Shown here: in pieces, positions 5,559 to 6,458 of the stretch
How the letters are laid out: each line of letters starts with the position of its first letter
Position numbering within the stretch: the first letter of the stretch is position 1
Assembly: GCA_026713205.1 (NCBI GenBank)
Contig: JAPOOY010000076.1
Span: 1-6,458 of the forward strand
Direction: 5' to 3'
DNA: 6,458 nucleotides
DNA from: Bdellovibrionales bacterium
GTDB lineage: Bacteria; Bdellovibrionota; Bdellovibrionia; Bdellovibrionales; UBA1609
Translations under genes and position numbers: made by a program
The notes under the pieces: model-generated
Told to the model about the DNA's origin: nothing
The model's database searches: none
Seen by the model: only the letters and a program-made list of their open reading frames with translations

Positions 5559-6215
5559 TTAAAAAGTTTTTGGCTTAAAAGTTTCTTTATTTTGAATAAT
5601 CACATCCCCTGTAGCTTCAATAACAAAAAAACCTCGTTTTTGCGCCAGATGGTTAGCCTGTTTATTGGCTTTTATTAAAAAGGCCAGTGCGCCATAAATC
5701 TTTTTGTTTTTAAATTCCGGCCACCAATTTTTAAATTTTGCAATATCTTCCGTGAATTCTTCCACATCAGAAGGATCCAAAGTGGCTTTCACTTCCACAA
5801 CCACCACTTCCTTTCCGTTAATCACAACCAGATCAAACTCCGAAAACCTGTTTTTTAAATTAGTTATCACTCTTTCCACTTGAATTTCTTTTTCGTTGAG
5901 TCGCTCAGTCAGGCGACCTTTAACCAAATTTTCACCCAGTTTGCCCCAGCGATTTCCTGAATCTCCAATATAAGCGCGAAGCTTTTTGTCTGTTTCCTTC
6001 ATCTGCCGGTCCGTTTCTTTCATCTGCCGGTCCGTTTCTTTTTGACTGGCGGATAGCTCAGAGGAAAGCTTCGTTATTTGTTGATCAGTAGCCTTTTGAC
6101 TGGCGGATAATTCTTTTAAATTTTTCTTGATTTCTTTTGTCAGATTCCAGATTTCATCTGGAATGGCTAAGGTTTGTTTATTCTTTTTTTTAGTTTGCTC
6201 AAAGTGTGTTTTCAT
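5559..6215 (-). CDS. Coiled-coil protein with PD-(D/E)XK-like nuclease-fold domain
   Basis: This 218-residue protein resembles the widespread, uncharacterised cyanobacterial and proteobacterial group with a KETDRQMKETD-type coiled coil and a C-terminal restriction-endonuclease-like fold. Residues 22-80 are heptad-patterned coiled coil, with ELSASQK twice (35-41, 53-59) and KETDRQM twice in tandem plus a third variant (59-79). Residues 88-105 are RWGKLGENLV, with E95 as possible motif I acid. D128 (SEFDLV) and E141-V-K143 (VVVVEVKA) form the D...ExK core. The end, GFFVIEATGDVIIQN (195-209), is typical of the group. Biochemical role is unknown; a DNA-binding or DNA-cleaving role is inferred. 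I chose ATG 6215 over TTG 6218 because it sits 5 nt from GGGAGG (6226-6221). A promoter and palindrome lie just upstream. No partner toxin, methylase or transposase gene is adjacent. Confidence 0.85.
   Translation of the reverse strand: MKTHFEQTKKKNKQTLAIPDEIWNLTKEIKKNLKELSASQKATDQQITKLSSELSASQKETDRQMKETDRQMKETDKKLRAYIGDSGNRWGKLGENLVKGRLTERLNEKEIQVERVITNLKNRFSEFDLVVINGKEVVVVEVKATLDPSDVEEFTEDIAKFKNWWPEFKNKKIYGALAFLIKANKQANHLAQKRGFFVIEATGDVIIQNKETFKPKTF
5989..6041 (-). repeat. 21-bp tandem repeat encoding the KETDRQM heptad
   Basis: Units at 5989-6009 and 6010-6030 are 21 bp each and differ at two positions. The start of a third (TCCGTTTCTTT) runs to 6041 before diverging. Each unit adds exactly one heptad of the coiled coil, so unit gain or loss would keep the frame and change stalk length by one heptad. 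Confidence 0.85.
6040..6109 (-). repeat. 16-bp direct repeat inside the coiled-coil region
   Basis: TTTTGACTGGCGGATA occurs at 6040-6055 and again at 6094-6109, 54 bp (18 codons) apart, encoding ELSASQK twice. This suggests an older in-frame duplication in the same coiled-coil segment. Confidence 0.8.
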
Positions 6216-6220
6216 CAATG

Positions 6221-6226
6221 CCTCCC
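6221..6226 (-). promoter_or_regulatory. Strong Shine-Dalgarno deciding the start
   Basis: GGGAGG on the complement lies 5 nt before the ATG at 6215 and only 2 nt before the in-frame TTG at 6218. This favours the ATG. It is the strongest ribosome binding site in the window. Confidence 0.75.
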
Positions 6227-6245
6227 GAAAGCTTTAACAGCTTTC
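6227..6245. promoter_or_regulatory. Interrupted palindrome between promoter and Shine-Dalgarno
   Basis: GAAAGCT (6227-6233) and AGCTTTC (6239-6245) are exact 7-base inverse repeats around a 5-nt spacer. The site abuts the -10 hexamer on one side and the Shine-Dalgarno on the other, and covers the expected transcription start near 6239. It could be an operator for a dimeric repressor. Confidence 0.45.
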
Positions 6246-6274
6246 ATTATAATATGACTTAAAGCAAATTTCAT
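6246..6274 (-). promoter_or_regulatory. Promoter of the coiled-coil nuclease-fold gene
   Basis: On the complement, ATGAAA (6274-6269, 4/6) is followed after 17 bp by a perfect TATAAT (6251-6246). The expected start is near 6239, giving a leader of about 24 nt that carries the Shine-Dalgarno. Position and strand fit the gene well. Confidence 0.55.
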
Positions 6275-6458
6275 CCTTTAAAAAAAGAGGCCTTTTCGGT
6301 GATTTTTACTTCTAAAAGACCAAAAAGTCCGTATCTCGGAAATAATAAATAGATAGAGTTTGTTATAAGCAGGAATTTTACAGAAAATTATACTACTCAA
6401 CCTTTTCTTGCTGAATATTCCAGCTTTAGTCTTCATTCTGGAACCTTCTGTCCGGCCA
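6275..6458. other. Right-edge non-coding stretch
   Basis: No complete gene is visible. A - strand frame is open from the window edge to about 6283, but its composition is not protein-like enough to call. TTCCAG (6418-6423) and CTGGAA (6438-6443) form an inverted repeat 14 nt apart near the edge. The next gene presumably lies beyond the window. Confidence 0.4.

Noticed and set aside
6216..6218. TTG at 6218 as the start of the coiled-coil nuclease-fold gene
   Set aside because: It is only 2 nt from the Shine-Dalgarno, while the ATG at 6215 is 5 nt away and is the stronger codon.

Overview
The window is A+T-rich bacterial chromosome with ordinary housekeeping genes. Three genes on the + strand in the left two thirds (eno, ftsB, polA) face three on the - strand in the right third (a small lipoprotein, a two-domain Nfu iron-sulfur carrier, and a coiled-coil PD-(D/E)XK-like protein). 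eno followed directly by ftsB is a common proteobacterial gene order. The Nfu protein has the Nfu_N plus NifU C-terminal architecture known from mitochondria, Alphaproteobacteria and some other groups. The DNA polymerase I has a degenerate proofreading domain. Together these suggest a low-GC member of the Bdellovibrionota/'deltaproteobacterial' sphere, but this is inference from gene style, not proof. No rRNA, tRNA, CRISPR array, transposase gene or phage gene is visible.

Layout: 2-955 is the 3' part of enolase, cut by the left edge. 956-1068 is a short spacer with a possible weak terminator and promoter. 1069-1374 is an FtsB/DivIC-type divisome protein, and 1435-3933 is a full-length polA. 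polA converges with a small lipoprotein gene (3930-4334, -), and the two stop codons overlap by 4 bp. The lipoprotein gene has a near-consensus sigma70 promoter just upstream. A roughly 530-bp gene-free stretch (4335-4864) holds this promoter, a second promoter-like site with a 15-bp palindrome over its -10, and a perfect 8-bp-stem hairpin that looks like an interspersed palindromic repeat. The nfu-type gene (4865-5413, -) follows. The 145 bp between it and the next gene hold two strong hairpins that share a strand and so exclude each other, plus a 17-residue leader-like ORF with a good Shine-Dalgarno. Last is the coiled-coil nuclease-fold gene (5559-6215, -), with its own promoter, a 7-bp-arm palindrome over the expected transcription start, and a strong Shine-Dalgarno. 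The final 240 bp carry no complete gene.

The genes serve unrelated core functions (glycolysis, division, replication/repair, envelope, Fe-S maturation), so I see no dedicated multi-gene system. The least explained material is the set of structured non-coding elements between 4335 and 5560 and the coiled-coil nuclease-like gene with its 21-bp tandem repeat.
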